Origin: DASXMT01 sp963781305
GTDB taxonomy: Bacteria > Actinomycetota > Acidimicrobiia > Acidimicrobiales > RAAP-2
NCBI GenBank assembly: GCA_963781305.1
Contig: CAWAFL010000011.1
Span: 868,001 to 932,000 of the forward strand
Length of the DNA stretch: 64,000 nt
Direction: 5' to 3'
The notes beneath the pieces are model-generated. The model did no database searches and was not told where the DNA came from. It saw only the letters and a list, made by a program, of their open reading frames with translations. Of the stretch, positions 52,600 to 60,645 are shown piece after piece; within the stretch, counting starts at the first letter, position 1; every line of letters starts with the position of its first letter. The position numbers and the translations under genes were made by a program.

Positions 52600-53313
52600 T
52601 CAGCCGGCTGGTTCGACCCTTGTCAGCACCCGCAACGACCCGCACTCGCTCTCTTCGCTGAAGGCGCCGGAATCGAGGGCGAAGCGCCACAAGTCATACG
52701 GGGGCCGCCCGCCGTCGGCCGGGTCGGGGAATACGTCGTGAATGGCCAGGAGGCCGCCCACCCGCACGTGTGGTGACCATCCGCGGTAGTCGGCCCAAGC
52801 CGGCTCCTCGCCGTGGCCCCCGTCGATGAAACAGAAATCCAGCGGGGTCCTCCAGCGACCGGCCACCACCGCGGAATCGCCGACCAGGCCGACGACGGTC
52901 GGCTCCAGGTCTGCTCCGATGACGGTTCGCCGCCAGTGGGGCAGCGTGTCGATGCGCCCGGTGTCGGGGTCGATCAGGCCGGGGTCATGGTGCTCCCACC
53001 CGGGCTGGTTCTCCTCGGAGCCGTGGTGGTGGTCCAGGCTGAATAGCACCGACCCCGTGTCCTCGGCCGCCGCTCCCAGATAGACGGTGGACTTGCCGCA
53101 CCAGGCGCCCACCTCGACGAACGTCGCCGAGCCAGCGCTGCGCCCTGCCCTCAGCGCCGCCTCGTAGAGCGCCTGGCCCTCGTCGTCGGGCATGAAGCCC
53201 TCTGCCGCCCGGGCCAGGGCGAACAACTGCTGGCGCCGCTCGGTGCCCCCAGGGCCCTGGGCGGTCTCCGAGGTAGCGGCAGCTTGAGCGGCTTGGGTCT
53301 GACCGGAGTGCAT
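52600..53313 (-). CDS. Class I SAM-dependent methyltransferase (CmcI-like)
   Basis: 237 residues. TFVEVGAWCGKSTVYLGAAAE is the SAM-binding motif, LFSLDHHHGSEENQPGWEHHD contains the acidic and His-rich loop, and DFCFIDGGHGEEPAWADYRGW is typical of the Methyltransf_24/CmcI-like group, which methylates hydroxyls or carries metal. ATG 53313 avoids a Pro/Arg-rich extension. It is convergent with the three genes before it, with which it may form one functional group. Confidence 0.87.
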   Translation of the reverse strand: MHSGQTQAAQAAATSETAQGPGGTERRQQLFALARAAEGFMPDDEGQALYEAALRAGRSAGSATFVEVGAWCGKSTVYLGAAAEDTGSVLFSLDHHHGSEENQPGWEHHDPGLIDPDTGRIDTLPHWRRTVIGADLEPTVVGLVGDSAVVAGRWRTPLDFCFIDGGHGEEPAWADYRGWSPHVRVGGLLAIHDVFPDPADGGRPPYDLWRFALDSGAFSEESECGSLRVLTRVEPAG

Positions 53314-53368
53314 CGCCTCAGCCTCCCACGAGGGTGCATGGGCGCGAGGACGGCGAAGCCTCGGACCG

Positions 53369-56006
53369 TCAATCGACGGGTACGTCGGCCAGGATCGCGG
53401 GCAGCCCACTCCCGACCCGCTGACCAAAGGCCACGTTCACGTCCAGGCGCTCGAGGATCTGCTCCACCGTCTTCCCGCCGGCGGCCAACGGGTGTGATGT
53501 CACGAAGGCGGTGACGGCCTGGGCCTGCTCGGGAGTGCGGCACAGGGTACGCACGCCGTCGAGCATCCGCGGAAGGATGTTGGCCGGGAACCGCTCGACC
53601 AATGAGTCCCAGTCGGTCGTGATCCGCTCCCACGATGTCGGACCGGTCACCCGGTTGGTCACCAGGAGCTGGAGGACGAACGGTGCGTTCTGGGTGCGGA
53701 CCTCGGACGTGGCCAGGTCGTAGGTCCGCTGGGCCAGTTCGGGCTGGTCGAAGGCGGCCAGGCCGTACAGGTAGCGGTTCTCCTCCTGGGGGTTGGTCGG
53801 CTTGCGGTACCGCTCGAGGTAGACCTCGTACTCCGACGGGCCGCCGGTGGTGGCCACGATCTCCAGCACGGCCGACTCGGTGTCAGGGTGGAGAGCCGTG
53901 TCGCCACCGGAGCGTGCGGCGTCGAAGCGACGGCCGGCCTCGTCCCGGATGGCCTGGTCGGCCCCGATGGTCCCCAGGGCGCGGAGCACCGAGGCACGAA
54001 GTGAGGGAGTCCGCTCCCCGTCGTCGTCCCGTGGGTCCCAGCCCACTTGGTCGGCGATGGGGCCCAGTAGGGAGCGGACCGCCTCTTGGAGCACGCGACG
54101 ATCGGCGTCGGGAACAACCCGATCGAGCAGGCCGAGGGCGCCGATCACCACCGACCAGACACTTGGGTCGCGCTCGCCGGAGCGGCTGAGGGCGCGAGCC
54201 AACCGCAGGACATCGGTCACCGGCGCTTGGCCGGCCAGGGCCGCGGCCCACGAGTCGGAGACCAGGTTGTAGCGCTCGAGGGGTTCGAGCTCGGGAAGGA
54301 TGGCGCTCAGCCGCTCGACGACCGCGGTGGGATAGGCGACCCGATAGAAACCGGATCCACCCGCGTTGACCAGCGGGTCGGTGGCTCGAAGGGAGGACGC
54401 CGGCACCCCCTCCTGGCCCACCAGGATGGCCACGGGGGGCAGGGGAACAGCGCCGGTTCCGGCTCCCGACAGCGACCGGACGAGGGCGGGGATCTGCCAC
54501 CTGGATCCGATCGCCCCTCCCGGCTCACCCCGGTAGGAGAAGGGCTCCTGGGACAGGGACTCGTCGTCGGCCAATCGGACCAACGGGTAGCCACCCTGGT
54601 AGATCCAGGTATCCATGATCTCCCGCACCGGCTGCCCGCTCGAACGCTCCAGTGCATCCCAGAGGTCTGCCGTCTCGGTGTTGGAGTAGCTGTGGGTGGT
54701 CAGGTAGTCGCGGATCCCGTCCCGGAAGGTCTCCGCCCCCAGGTACTGCTCCAGCATCCTGAGCACGCTGCCGCCCTTTTGGTAGGTCAGGACGTCGAAC
54801 ATGCCCTGAGCCTCCTCGGGCCGGCCCACTTGGAACTCGACCGGTCTGGTCGTATGCAGTCCGTCAACGGCCATGGCCGCCTCGCGCTCGACGCCGAAGC
54901 TGACCCAGCGCTGCCATTCCGGGCGGAAGGCGTCGACCGCCAGCACCTCCATGAACGTGGCGAATGCCTCGTTGAGCCAGATGCCGTTCCACCACTTCAT
55001 GGTGACCAGGTCGCCGAACCACATGTGGGCGATCTCGTGGCACACCACGTCGGCCACTCGCTCGAGCTCGACCCGGGCCGCTTGGGCCGGATCGACCAGG
55101 AGGACCGACTCGCGGAACGTCACGCAGCCCAGGTTCTCCATGGCGCCGAAGGCGAAGTCGGGGATGGCCACCAGGTCGAGCTTGTCGGCCGGGTACGGAA
55201 TGCCGAAGTAGTCGGTGAAAAAGCGCAGGGCATGGGCCCCGACCTCGAGGGCGTAGGGGGCCAGATAGGCCTTTCCCGGCGGATGCACGATCCGGAGGGG
55301 CACGCCGTCGACGTCGACCGGGTCGGTGGCCTGGAGGGGCCCGACGATGAAGGCCACCAGGTAGGTGGACATGGGCATGGTCGGGGCGAACCGGATCCGG
55401 CGGGCCGGGGCCGATCCAGCCGGTCGGGGCTCTGGTAGTCTCCTGCACAATCGGCCCGTTGGAATAGGCGGAGAGGCCCTCCTCGACGACCAGGGTCACC
55501 TCGAACACGGCCTTGCGGTCGGGCTCGTCCCAGCACGGGAAGGCTCGGCGGGCGTCCGTCGCTTCCATCTGGGTGGTGGCGATCAGCCGTTCGTTCCCGC
55601 CATCGTCGGTGAAGGTGCTCCGGTAGAAGCCGTGGAGCTTGTCGTTCAGGATGCCGGAGAAAGCGAGGTGGAGGGTGGCCAGCCCGGCGGGGACGGGGTC
55701 GGCGAAGGTAAGGGTGACCCGTTCCTCCTCGGCATCGAGGGTGATCGAGGAGGGAGCGACGGTGCCAGTTTCGCCGCTGGCGCTGCCGGCGCCCTCGGTC
55801 GGGGTGAGGGCAGCCGAATCGATGGTCAGCTCGGCCGCGTTCAAGACGATGTCGGTGACCGGTTCGGCCACGGTGACGTCGATGGACACCTCTCCGGCGA
55901 ACGTGGCGGCGGCCAGGTCGGGGACGAGGGTGAGGCGGTACCAGCTGGGCACCACCGTGTACGGCAGGCGGTACGTGGTCGGATCGTCGTCGGTGGGAGC
56001 GCTCAT
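53369..56006 (-). CDS. pepN: Aminopeptidase N (M1 family), interrupted by a frameshift
   Basis: The full gene would be about 879 residues. The N-terminal part is in one frame from ATG 56006 (LPYTVVPSWYRLTLVPDL ... QMEATDARRAFPCWDEPDRKAVFEVTL ... AYSNGPIV). The rest is in the +1-shifted frame (FAPTMPMSTYLVAFIVGP, exopeptidase motif GAMENLG, zinc motif HEIAHMWFGD with the second Glu in LNEAFATFME, then the ERAP1-like C-terminal domain). Removing one base from the GGGG run at 55407-55410 restores WIGPARRIRFAPT. It may be a sequencing or assembly error, a recent mutation, or a rare frameshift. It cleaves N-terminal residues from peptides. A TAGCCT box lies 7 nt before the ATG. Confidence 0.9.
55407..55410 (-). 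other. Probable single-base frameshift site in pepN
   Basis: A run of four G (C on the coding strand) within ggccccggcc. Deleting one base fuses the two halves of pepN in a sequence that matches the family; both frames stay open for over 400 bp around it. Confidence 0.7.
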
Positions 56007-56013
56007 CTTCGGC

Positions 56014-56023
56014 AGGCTACCGT
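56014..56023. promoter_or_regulatory. Overlapping divergent -10 core AGGCTACCGT
   Basis: TACCGT (56018-56023) is 6 nt before the GTG of the PfkB kinase. On the other strand TAGCCT (56019-56014) is 7 nt before the ATG of pepN. The whole gap between the two start codons is 23 bp, so both transcripts should be leaderless and the two polymerases must compete. Confidence 0.6.
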
Positions 56024-56029
56024 CGCACC

Positions 56030-57085
56030 GTGCAGAACGACCAAGAAGCCGTACCTGTTGATATCCAGCCACGGCCCCGGCCGGCCACCGAGCTCGACGT
56101 GGTTGCCATCGGCAACGCCCTCGTGGACGTGCTGGCGCCGGCTTCCGAGGAGGACCTGGAGCGCCTGGATCTGGTCAAGGGGACGATGGCCATCGTGGAC
56201 CTGGAGCGCTCCGAGGCCATCCACGCCACCATGGGGCCCACCGTCGAGGCGTCGGGAGGATCCGCGGCCAACACCGTCGCCGGGGTGGCGGCGCTGGGCG
56301 GCCGTGCCGCGTTCTTGGGCCGGGTGGCAGACGACGAGCTTGGTCGGACCTTCACCCACGACATCCGCTCCATCGGCGTTGCCTTCGAGCCCAGGCCCAC
56401 GCCAGCCGTCGAGGGAAAGAGTGTGACCGGGCACTGTCTGGTGCTGGTCACCGAGGACGCCGAACGAACGATGGCGACGCACCTCGGGGTGGCGTCGGAC
56501 TTCGCTTCCGTCGACCTGCATGCCGGCCAGCTTTCTTCGACCCAGGTGGCCTACTTCGAGGGCTATTTGTGGGACCAGGACGCGGCCAAGGCGGCCATGC
56601 GCGAGGCAATGGACTTGGCTCACGCCAACAACGCGGCTGTCGCCCTCACTTTGTCGGACCCTTTTTGCGTGCAGAACCACCAAAAGGAGTTCTTGGATCT
56701 CTTGAACGGTGACGTCGAGATCCTGTTCGCCAACGAAGAGGAGATCATGCTGCTCTTCGGGGCGAGGGACTTCGATGCCGCGGTGTCCTCGGTGGAGGAG
56801 ACCGGGGTCCTGGCCGCACTGACCAGAGGGGCAGCGGGCTCTGTCGTGGTCACCGCCAGCGGCCCGGTCGCCGTGCCTGCCGTCCCGGTCGAGAAGGTGC
56901 TGGACACGACCGGAGCGGGAGATCTGTTCGCAGCCGGGTTCCTCTACGGGATGACCAACGGACTCGAGCCCGAGGAGAGCGCCCGACTTGGCGGTGTGTG
57001 CGCGGCCGAGGTGATCGCCCATGTCGGAGCCCGTCCTGAGGCCGACCTGCGGGCACTGGCGTTGGCTGCCGGGTTGTTCCACTGA
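56030..57085 (+). CDS. PfkB-family carbohydrate kinase (adenosine kinase-like)
   Basis: 351 residues. VVAIGNALVDVLA is at the N-terminus, SGGSAANTVAGVAALGGRAAFLGRVADDELG is the substrate lid, and the PfkB C-terminal signature DTTGAGDLFAAGFLYG contains the catalytic Asp. The long lid and FEGYLWD resemble eukaryotic/actinobacterial adenosine kinases and ribokinase relatives. It phosphorylates a sugar or nucleoside with ATP. Start GTG 56030 follows TACCGT by 6 nt. Confidence 0.9.
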   Translation: MQNDQEAVPVDIQPRPRPATELDVVAIGNALVDVLAPASEEDLERLDLVKGTMAIVDLERSEAIHATMGPTVEASGGSAANTVAGVAALGGRAAFLGRVADDELGRTFTHDIRSIGVAFEPRPTPAVEGKSVTGHCLVLVTEDAERTMATHLGVASDFASVDLHAGQLSSTQVAYFEGYLWDQDAAKAAMREAMDLAHANNAAVALTLSDPFCVQNHQKEFLDLLNGDVEILFANEEEIMLLFGARDFDAAVSSVEETGVLAALTRGAAGSVVVTASGPVAVPAVPVEKVLDTTGAGDLFAAGFLYGMTNGLEPEESARLGGVCAAEVIAHVGARPEADLRALALAAGLFH

Positions 57086-57380
57086 CGGTTCTCTCGCAGT
57101 GTCGCTCCCGATTCGAGCGTCAAACAGACAGCCCATGCATGCATCCACATCGAACCCTCCGGCGCCCTCCCATTGGTCGGTCTGGTGGTTGCCGATGGGG
57201 CGAGATATCTCTCCCATCGAACAGCCAGGGTCGGCAGGCAGGCGAAGAATTGGGATGAGGACTGGTCAGATCTTGTATCGACCAGCGTCTATATGACTCG
57301 ATAATCCAGCCGATACGACCTCGGCAAGGAGCCGGAACCCCTTCTGTCCAGGGGTGCCTTGGCGATCATCTCAGTGGTGT
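57086..57380. other. Intergenic stretch with a palindrome
   Basis: No gene found in about 295 bp. GAGATATCTC (57202-57211) is a perfect palindrome flanked by GATGGG and CCCATC, forming an 11-bp interrupted dyad at 57194-57218. The region is less GC-rich than its neighbours, especially 57260-57320. Confidence 0.4.
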
Positions 57381-57427
57381 TGCCCTGTGTTGCCCTGTGT
57401 TGCCCTGTGTTGCCCTGTGTTGCCCTG
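57381..57427. repeat. 10-bp perfect tandem array
   Basis: Four copies of tgccctgtgt at 57381, 57391, 57401 and 57411, plus a partial fifth. It lies about 16 bp downstream of the minus-strand gene stop. Confidence 0.95.
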
Positions 57428-57442
57428 GGCGGTTCGGGTCGC

Positions 57443-58048
57443 TCAGCTCGCATCTTCCGGGGCCGGTGGACGGAAGGCGAAGGGAAGGTCTCCCAGCCGC
57501 ACCAACACCGATGCCACCGAACGACCGAGTGGTGCCAGCGCCTGGGCCAGTTCGGCCGGGTGCTCGAGGATGGCCTCGTCCAGGGGACAGGCCCCCTCGT
57601 AGCTGACCTCGACTGCGCATTCCGGGCCTCGGGGATCACCGTTGAACACCTGCTCGACGGTGGGGGCACTTCGGCTCAGTGGGTCGCCCCCGAAGACGGA
57701 GAGGTCGGCGGGGAGGGCACGCAGCAATGGATCGAGCTTCGGTATGGCGTCGAGGTTCTGGGCCCTGAACGCGATCTCGACCAACACCTCTGGAAACTCA
57801 TCGGGCTCCTCGCCGATGGACCAGCTGCGATAGGCCGTCTGGCTCCATGTCGGCCAATCCAGGCTGGTGTCCATGCGAATGCGCGCCGGACGTTGCTCCC
57901 CGGGGAGGCTGTAGGAGGTCTCGAAGCTGACGTCGCCGAGGAACACATCGACTTGGAATCGTTCTTCCACCGCCTGGCGCTGGAGCAGGGCGGACTCGAA
58001 GGACTCCTTGAGCGAGGTCACGAGCTGAATGAATACATGGTCAAGCAT
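57443..58048 (-). CDS. Hypothetical protein
   Basis: 201 residues. MLDHVFIQLVTSLKESFESALLQ, then a beta-rich middle (VDVFLGDVSFETSYSLPGE, RMDTSLDWPTWSQTAYRSW) and EVLVEIAFRAQNL. No signal peptide or transmembrane segment, and no known motif recognised. Codon use resembles the neighbours, and the -10-like TAGCCT lies 10 nt before the ATG on the minus strand, in the shared divergent core. It is probably a real gene. Confidence 0.75.
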   Translation of the reverse strand: MLDHVFIQLVTSLKESFESALLQRQAVEERFQVDVFLGDVSFETSYSLPGEQRPARIRMDTSLDWPTWSQTAYRSWSIGEEPDEFPEVLVEIAFRAQNLDAIPKLDPLLRALPADLSVFGGDPLSRSAPTVEQVFNGDPRGPECAVEVSYEGACPLDEAILEHPAELAQALAPLGRSVASVLVRLGDLPFAFRPPAPEDAS

Positions 58049-58058
58049 TGCCCGGCAG

Positions 58059-58068
58059 AGGCTACCGT
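58059..58068. promoter_or_regulatory. Overlapping divergent -10 core AGGCTACCGT
   Basis: Identical 10 bp to that at 56014. TACCGT (58063-58068) is 6 nt before the GTG of a mini-ORF in front of the GDPD gene. TAGCCT on the minus strand is 10 nt before the hypothetical gene. The two start codons are 26 bp apart. Confidence 0.6.
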
Positions 58069-58074
58069 TCTTCT

Positions 58075-58143
58075 GTGGACGTCTTCGTGAGCCCGGTTCG
58101 GGCGTTGATTGTGTACCACGTCGAGCAGGGGACGCTGCGATGA
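58075..58143 (+). CDS. Leaderless mini-ORF (22 codons) coupled to the GDPD gene
   Basis: GTG-GAC-GTC starts 6 nt after TACCGT, runs 22 codons (VDVFVSPVRALIVYHVEQGT then LR), and stops at a TGA overlapping the ATG of the GDPD gene (ATGA). AGGGGA, a Shine-Dalgarno-like site for the next start, is inside it. Same layout as the mini-ORFs at 2375 and 59198. It may be a coupling or leader peptide. Confidence 0.4.
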   Translation: MDVFVSPVRALIVYHVEQGTLR

Positions 58144-59015
58144 CGCCGCCGCCGTCATCTTGGCTCGATCGCCGGATTATCGCTTATGCCCACCAAGGAG
58201 GGGCATGGGAGGCGCCTTCGTCCACGCTTTACGCCATAGGCAACGCGCTGGCCGCCGGCGCGACCGCCATCGAGTTGGACGTCCACGCCACCGCCGACGA
58301 CCACCTGGTGGTCAGCCACGACCCCTCAGTGGATCGGACCACCGACGGAACCGGTGAGATCGCCTCGATGACATTGGCCGAGGTCCGGAGGCTCGACAAC
58401 TCGTACTGGTGGGTGCCGGGTTCGGACGTCGACCACGACCAGCCCGTCGGCACCTACCCCTTCCGAGGTCGAGCACCAGACGATCCCGACTTCCGAATTG
58501 CCACGCTGGAAGAGGTGCTCGGACGGTTTCCCGACGTGATCCTCAACCTCGATATCAAACGCACGGCGCCGGTGGTGAAGCCCTACGAGGAGGCCCTGGC
58601 TGCGATGCTCCGGCGCTTCGGCCGGCGCGACGATGTCATCGTGGCGTCGTTCCTCGATTCCGCCACCGATGCCTTCTCGACCTATGCGCCCGAGATCCCC
58701 ACCTCGGCGGGCACGCGGTCCGTGGCCACCTTTTACCAGGCTGTGGCAGCCGGCGAGCCCCCTCCTGTGCTGCGCCACGTGGCTCTGCAGGTTCCGCGTC
58801 GGACGGGACAGCTCGAGATCGTCGACGAAGCTTTCATCGAAGCCGCCCACCATGCCGGGATCGCCGTCCACGTCTGGACCATCGATACGGAGCGGGACAT
58901 GCGGGAACTCGTCGAGCTGGGAGTAGACGGGATCATCACCGACCTGCCCACGGAACTCGACACGGTGCTCCGTGAGTACGACGCCAAGTGGGTCCCATCC
59001 GAAGCTGCCGTCTGA
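58140..59015 (+). CDS. Glycerophosphodiester phosphodiesterase family protein
   Basis: 291 residues. IIAYAHQGGAWEAPSSTLYA is the GDPD catalytic segment, with a Gln where most members have Arg (HRG becomes HQG). ELDVHATADDHLVVSHD holds the metal Glu/Asp and second His. ILNLDIKR, AVHVWTIDTERDMRELVELGVDGIITDLP close the TIM barrel. It hydrolyses glycerophosphodiesters to glycerol-3-phosphate and an alcohol. No signal peptide, so cytoplasmic. ATG 58140 overlaps the mini-ORF stop. Confidence 0.93.
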   Translation: MTPPPSSWLDRRIIAYAHQGGAWEAPSSTLYAIGNALAAGATAIELDVHATADDHLVVSHDPSVDRTTDGTGEIASMTLAEVRRLDNSYWWVPGSDVDHDQPVGTYPFRGRAPDDPDFRIATLEEVLGRFPDVILNLDIKRTAPVVKPYEEALAAMLRRFGRRDDVIVASFLDSATDAFSTYAPEIPTSAGTRSVATFYQAVAAGEPPPVLRHVALQVPRRTGQLEIVDEAFIEAAHHAGIAVHVWTIDTERDMRELVELGVDGIITDLPTELDTVLREYDAKWVPSEAAV

Positions 59016-59079
59016 CCCGCGAGGGCTGACTCAAGCGGTCGGATCGCTCGAACCCGAAGGTCGAGCGCACGGCGAGGGC

Positions 59080-59163
59080 TCAGCCCCTACCGCAGTTCGG
59101 CTTCTTGCCGTGGTTGGCCTTCTTCTTGGCCCGGATCTTGCGCTTGTTGGTTCGTTTCGACAT
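59080..59163 (-). CDS. Small basic protein, bL37-type ribosomal protein
   Basis: 27 residues: MSKRTNKRKIRAKKKA followed by NHGKKPNCGRG. The KKANHGKKPN core resembles the actinobacterial 50S protein bL37 described in mycobacterial ribosomes, which binds deep in 23S rRNA. It is almost entirely basic. A TAGCAT box lies 9 nt before the ATG on the minus strand. The gene is too short for normal gene calling, so it may be missed in annotations. The remaining gap bases show nothing else. Confidence 0.75.
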   Translation of the reverse strand: MSKRTNKRKIRAKKKANHGKKPNCGRG

Positions 59164-59197
59164 AGCTCGGTAATGCTACTCGACTAGGTTGCCCTCA

Positions 59198-59218
59198 GTG
59201 GACCGTCTCGGCCGATGA
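59198..59218 (+). CDS. Leaderless mini-ORF (6 codons) coupled to the DUF192 gene
   Basis: TAGGTT (59185-59190) is 7 nt before GTG-GAC-CGT-CTC-GGC-CGA-TGA. The TGA overlaps the ATG of the DUF192 gene (ATGA). There is no Shine-Dalgarno in front of that ATG, so reinitiation after the mini-ORF is the simplest way to translate it. Confidence 0.4.
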   Translation: MDRLGR

Positions 59219-59541
59219 CCTGGCTGCTCCGAGGGGGCGATGTGCTGGCCGCGGCCGAAGTCGTCCGGTCCAGCTTCCCCGTGGGCCAGGGTCTGCAAGG
59301 CAGAGACAGCTACAGCGGCGCCCTGGTGCTCGAGCGGACACGGGCCGTGCACACCTTCGGCATGCGGTTTCCGCTCGACATCGCCTACTGCGATGAGGAT
59401 CTCGTCGTGGTGCGTGTGCGCCGGATGCGACCCTGGCGGGTGGGGATGCCGTGCCTGCGGGCCCGGCTGGTGATCGAAGGGGAAGCGGGATCGTTCGAGC
59501 GGTGGGGCCTGGCCGTGGGCGACACGCTGGAGATGCGGTGA
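59215..59541 (+). CDS. DUF192 family protein
   Basis: 108 residues forming one DUF192 domain: LQGRDSYSGALVLERTRAVHTFGMRFPLDIAYCDEDLVVVRV and the end ERWGLAVGDTLEMR. The fold is a small beta-barrel of unknown function. Unlike many members no signal peptide is seen, so it is cytoplasmic. It lies before rsmI, with a 24-bp array between. Confidence 0.9.
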   Translation: MTWLLRGGDVLAAAEVVRSSFPVGQGLQGRDSYSGALVLERTRAVHTFGMRFPLDIAYCDEDLVVVRVRRMRPWRVGMPCLRARLVIEGEAGSFERWGLAVGDTLEMR

Positions 59542-59606
59542 CCGAGAGGGAGACTCGTGCGGTGACAGAGCGGGAGACTCGAGAGTGACCGAGCGGGAGA
59601 CTCGAG
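59535..59606. repeat. 24-bp array between DUF192 stop and rsmI start
   Basis: Units of gcggtgaccgagagggagac plus tcgt start at 59535, 59559 and 59583. The first holds the DUF192 TGA, and the third a GTG start candidate for rsmI. Confidence 0.93.
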
Positions 59607-60547
59607 AGGGAGAGGTGGTGAGCATGGGGACCGACGCCAGGGGGACCGAGGCCGGGGAGGGGAGCGAGGCCAAGGAGGGGAGCGGCAGCATCGTCCTGGT
59701 CGCCACCCCAATAGGGAACCTGGGCGACCTCTCGCCGCGAGCGGTGGAAACGTTGGCCGGCGCCCAAGTCATCTACTGCGAGGACACCCGGCACTCCCGC
59801 AAGCTCCTGACCCACGCTGGGATCACCGGGCCGACACTTCGGTCGTTGCACGAGCACAACGAGGACGACCGCATCGCCCAGGTCCTCAAGGAAGTGGCCG
59901 CCGGTCAGACGGTGGCGGTGATCAGCGACGCGGGTATGCCCGGGATCTCGGACCCAGGGAGCCGTCTGGTCGCCGCCGCGGCCGAGGCACGGGCCACGGT
60001 ATCGGTGATACCGGGCCCATCGTCGGTGGTTGCCGCCCTGGTGGTCAGCGGGCTACCCACCGATCGCTTCTGCTTCGAGGGATTCCTCCCGCGATCAGGC
60101 CGAGATCGCCGCCGCCGGTTGGAACAGTTGGCCAGAGAGGAGCGGACGACCGTCCTCTTCGAGGCCCCCGGCCGGGTGTCGGGGACCTTGGGCGACCTGG
60201 CCGGGTCCCTGGGTGGGAGCCGACGGGTGGCTGTCGCCCGGGAGCTGACCAAGATTCACGAGGAGGTGTGGCGGGGCACCCTCGACCAGGCACGGATCTG
60301 GGCGGGCGAGGCGAGCGTACGAGGCGAGGTGGTGCTGGTGGTCGAGGGGGCGCCGCCCATGACCCTCCCAGAGGTGGAGGATGCCGAGGTCGTGTCGGCC
60401 ATCGCCGCCCGCCTGGCCGCGGGCGATCGAACCCGCGGCGCCGTCGATGCGGTGGCCGCCCAATTCGGAATTCCGCGCCGGCGCGTCTATGACCTGGCCT
60501 TGGCCACCAAAGCCACCGATGGCCAAGCCAGCGAGCGGAATGCCTAG
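59585..60547 (+). CDS. rsmI: 16S rRNA (cytidine(1402)-2'-O)-methyltransferase
   Basis: Up to 320 residues. The tetrapyrrole-methylase fold starts at SIVLVATPIGNLGDLSPRA (about residue 35), followed by YCEDTRHSRKLL, AVISDAGMPGISDPGSRLV, IPGPSSVVAAL and SGLPTDRFCFEGFLPR. It methylates C1402 of 16S rRNA, in the P site. The N-terminal 34 residues are unconserved. GTG 59585 is the longest start; GTG 59615 or ATG 59624 would remove most of that leader. It heads the rsmI-metG-tatD-rsmA order common in actinobacteria. Confidence 0.95.
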   Translation: MTERETREGEVVSMGTDARGTEAGEGSEAKEGSGSIVLVATPIGNLGDLSPRAVETLAGAQVIYCEDTRHSRKLLTHAGITGPTLRSLHEHNEDDRIAQVLKEVAAGQTVAVISDAGMPGISDPGSRLVAAAAEARATVSVIPGPSSVVAALVVSGLPTDRFCFEGFLPRSGRDRRRRLEQLAREERTTVLFEAPGRVSGTLGDLAGSLGGSRRVAVARELTKIHEEVWRGTLDQARIWAGEASVRGEVVLVVEGAPPMTLPEVEDAEVVSAIAARLAAGDRTRGAVDAVAAQFGIPRRRVYDLALATKATDGQASERNA

Positions 60548-60645
60548 CTCGATGAGGGGGTTGAATAGAACAGGAGTAATTTTGGAACGGTTCCAACAGG
60601 GCGGGGCTAATGAAGCGCATGCGATGGAACCAGAAAGGACTCGAG

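Noticed and set aside
54086..55438. 450-residue plus-strand frame inside pepN
   Set aside because: Antisense to the aminopeptidase, with no recognisable motif.
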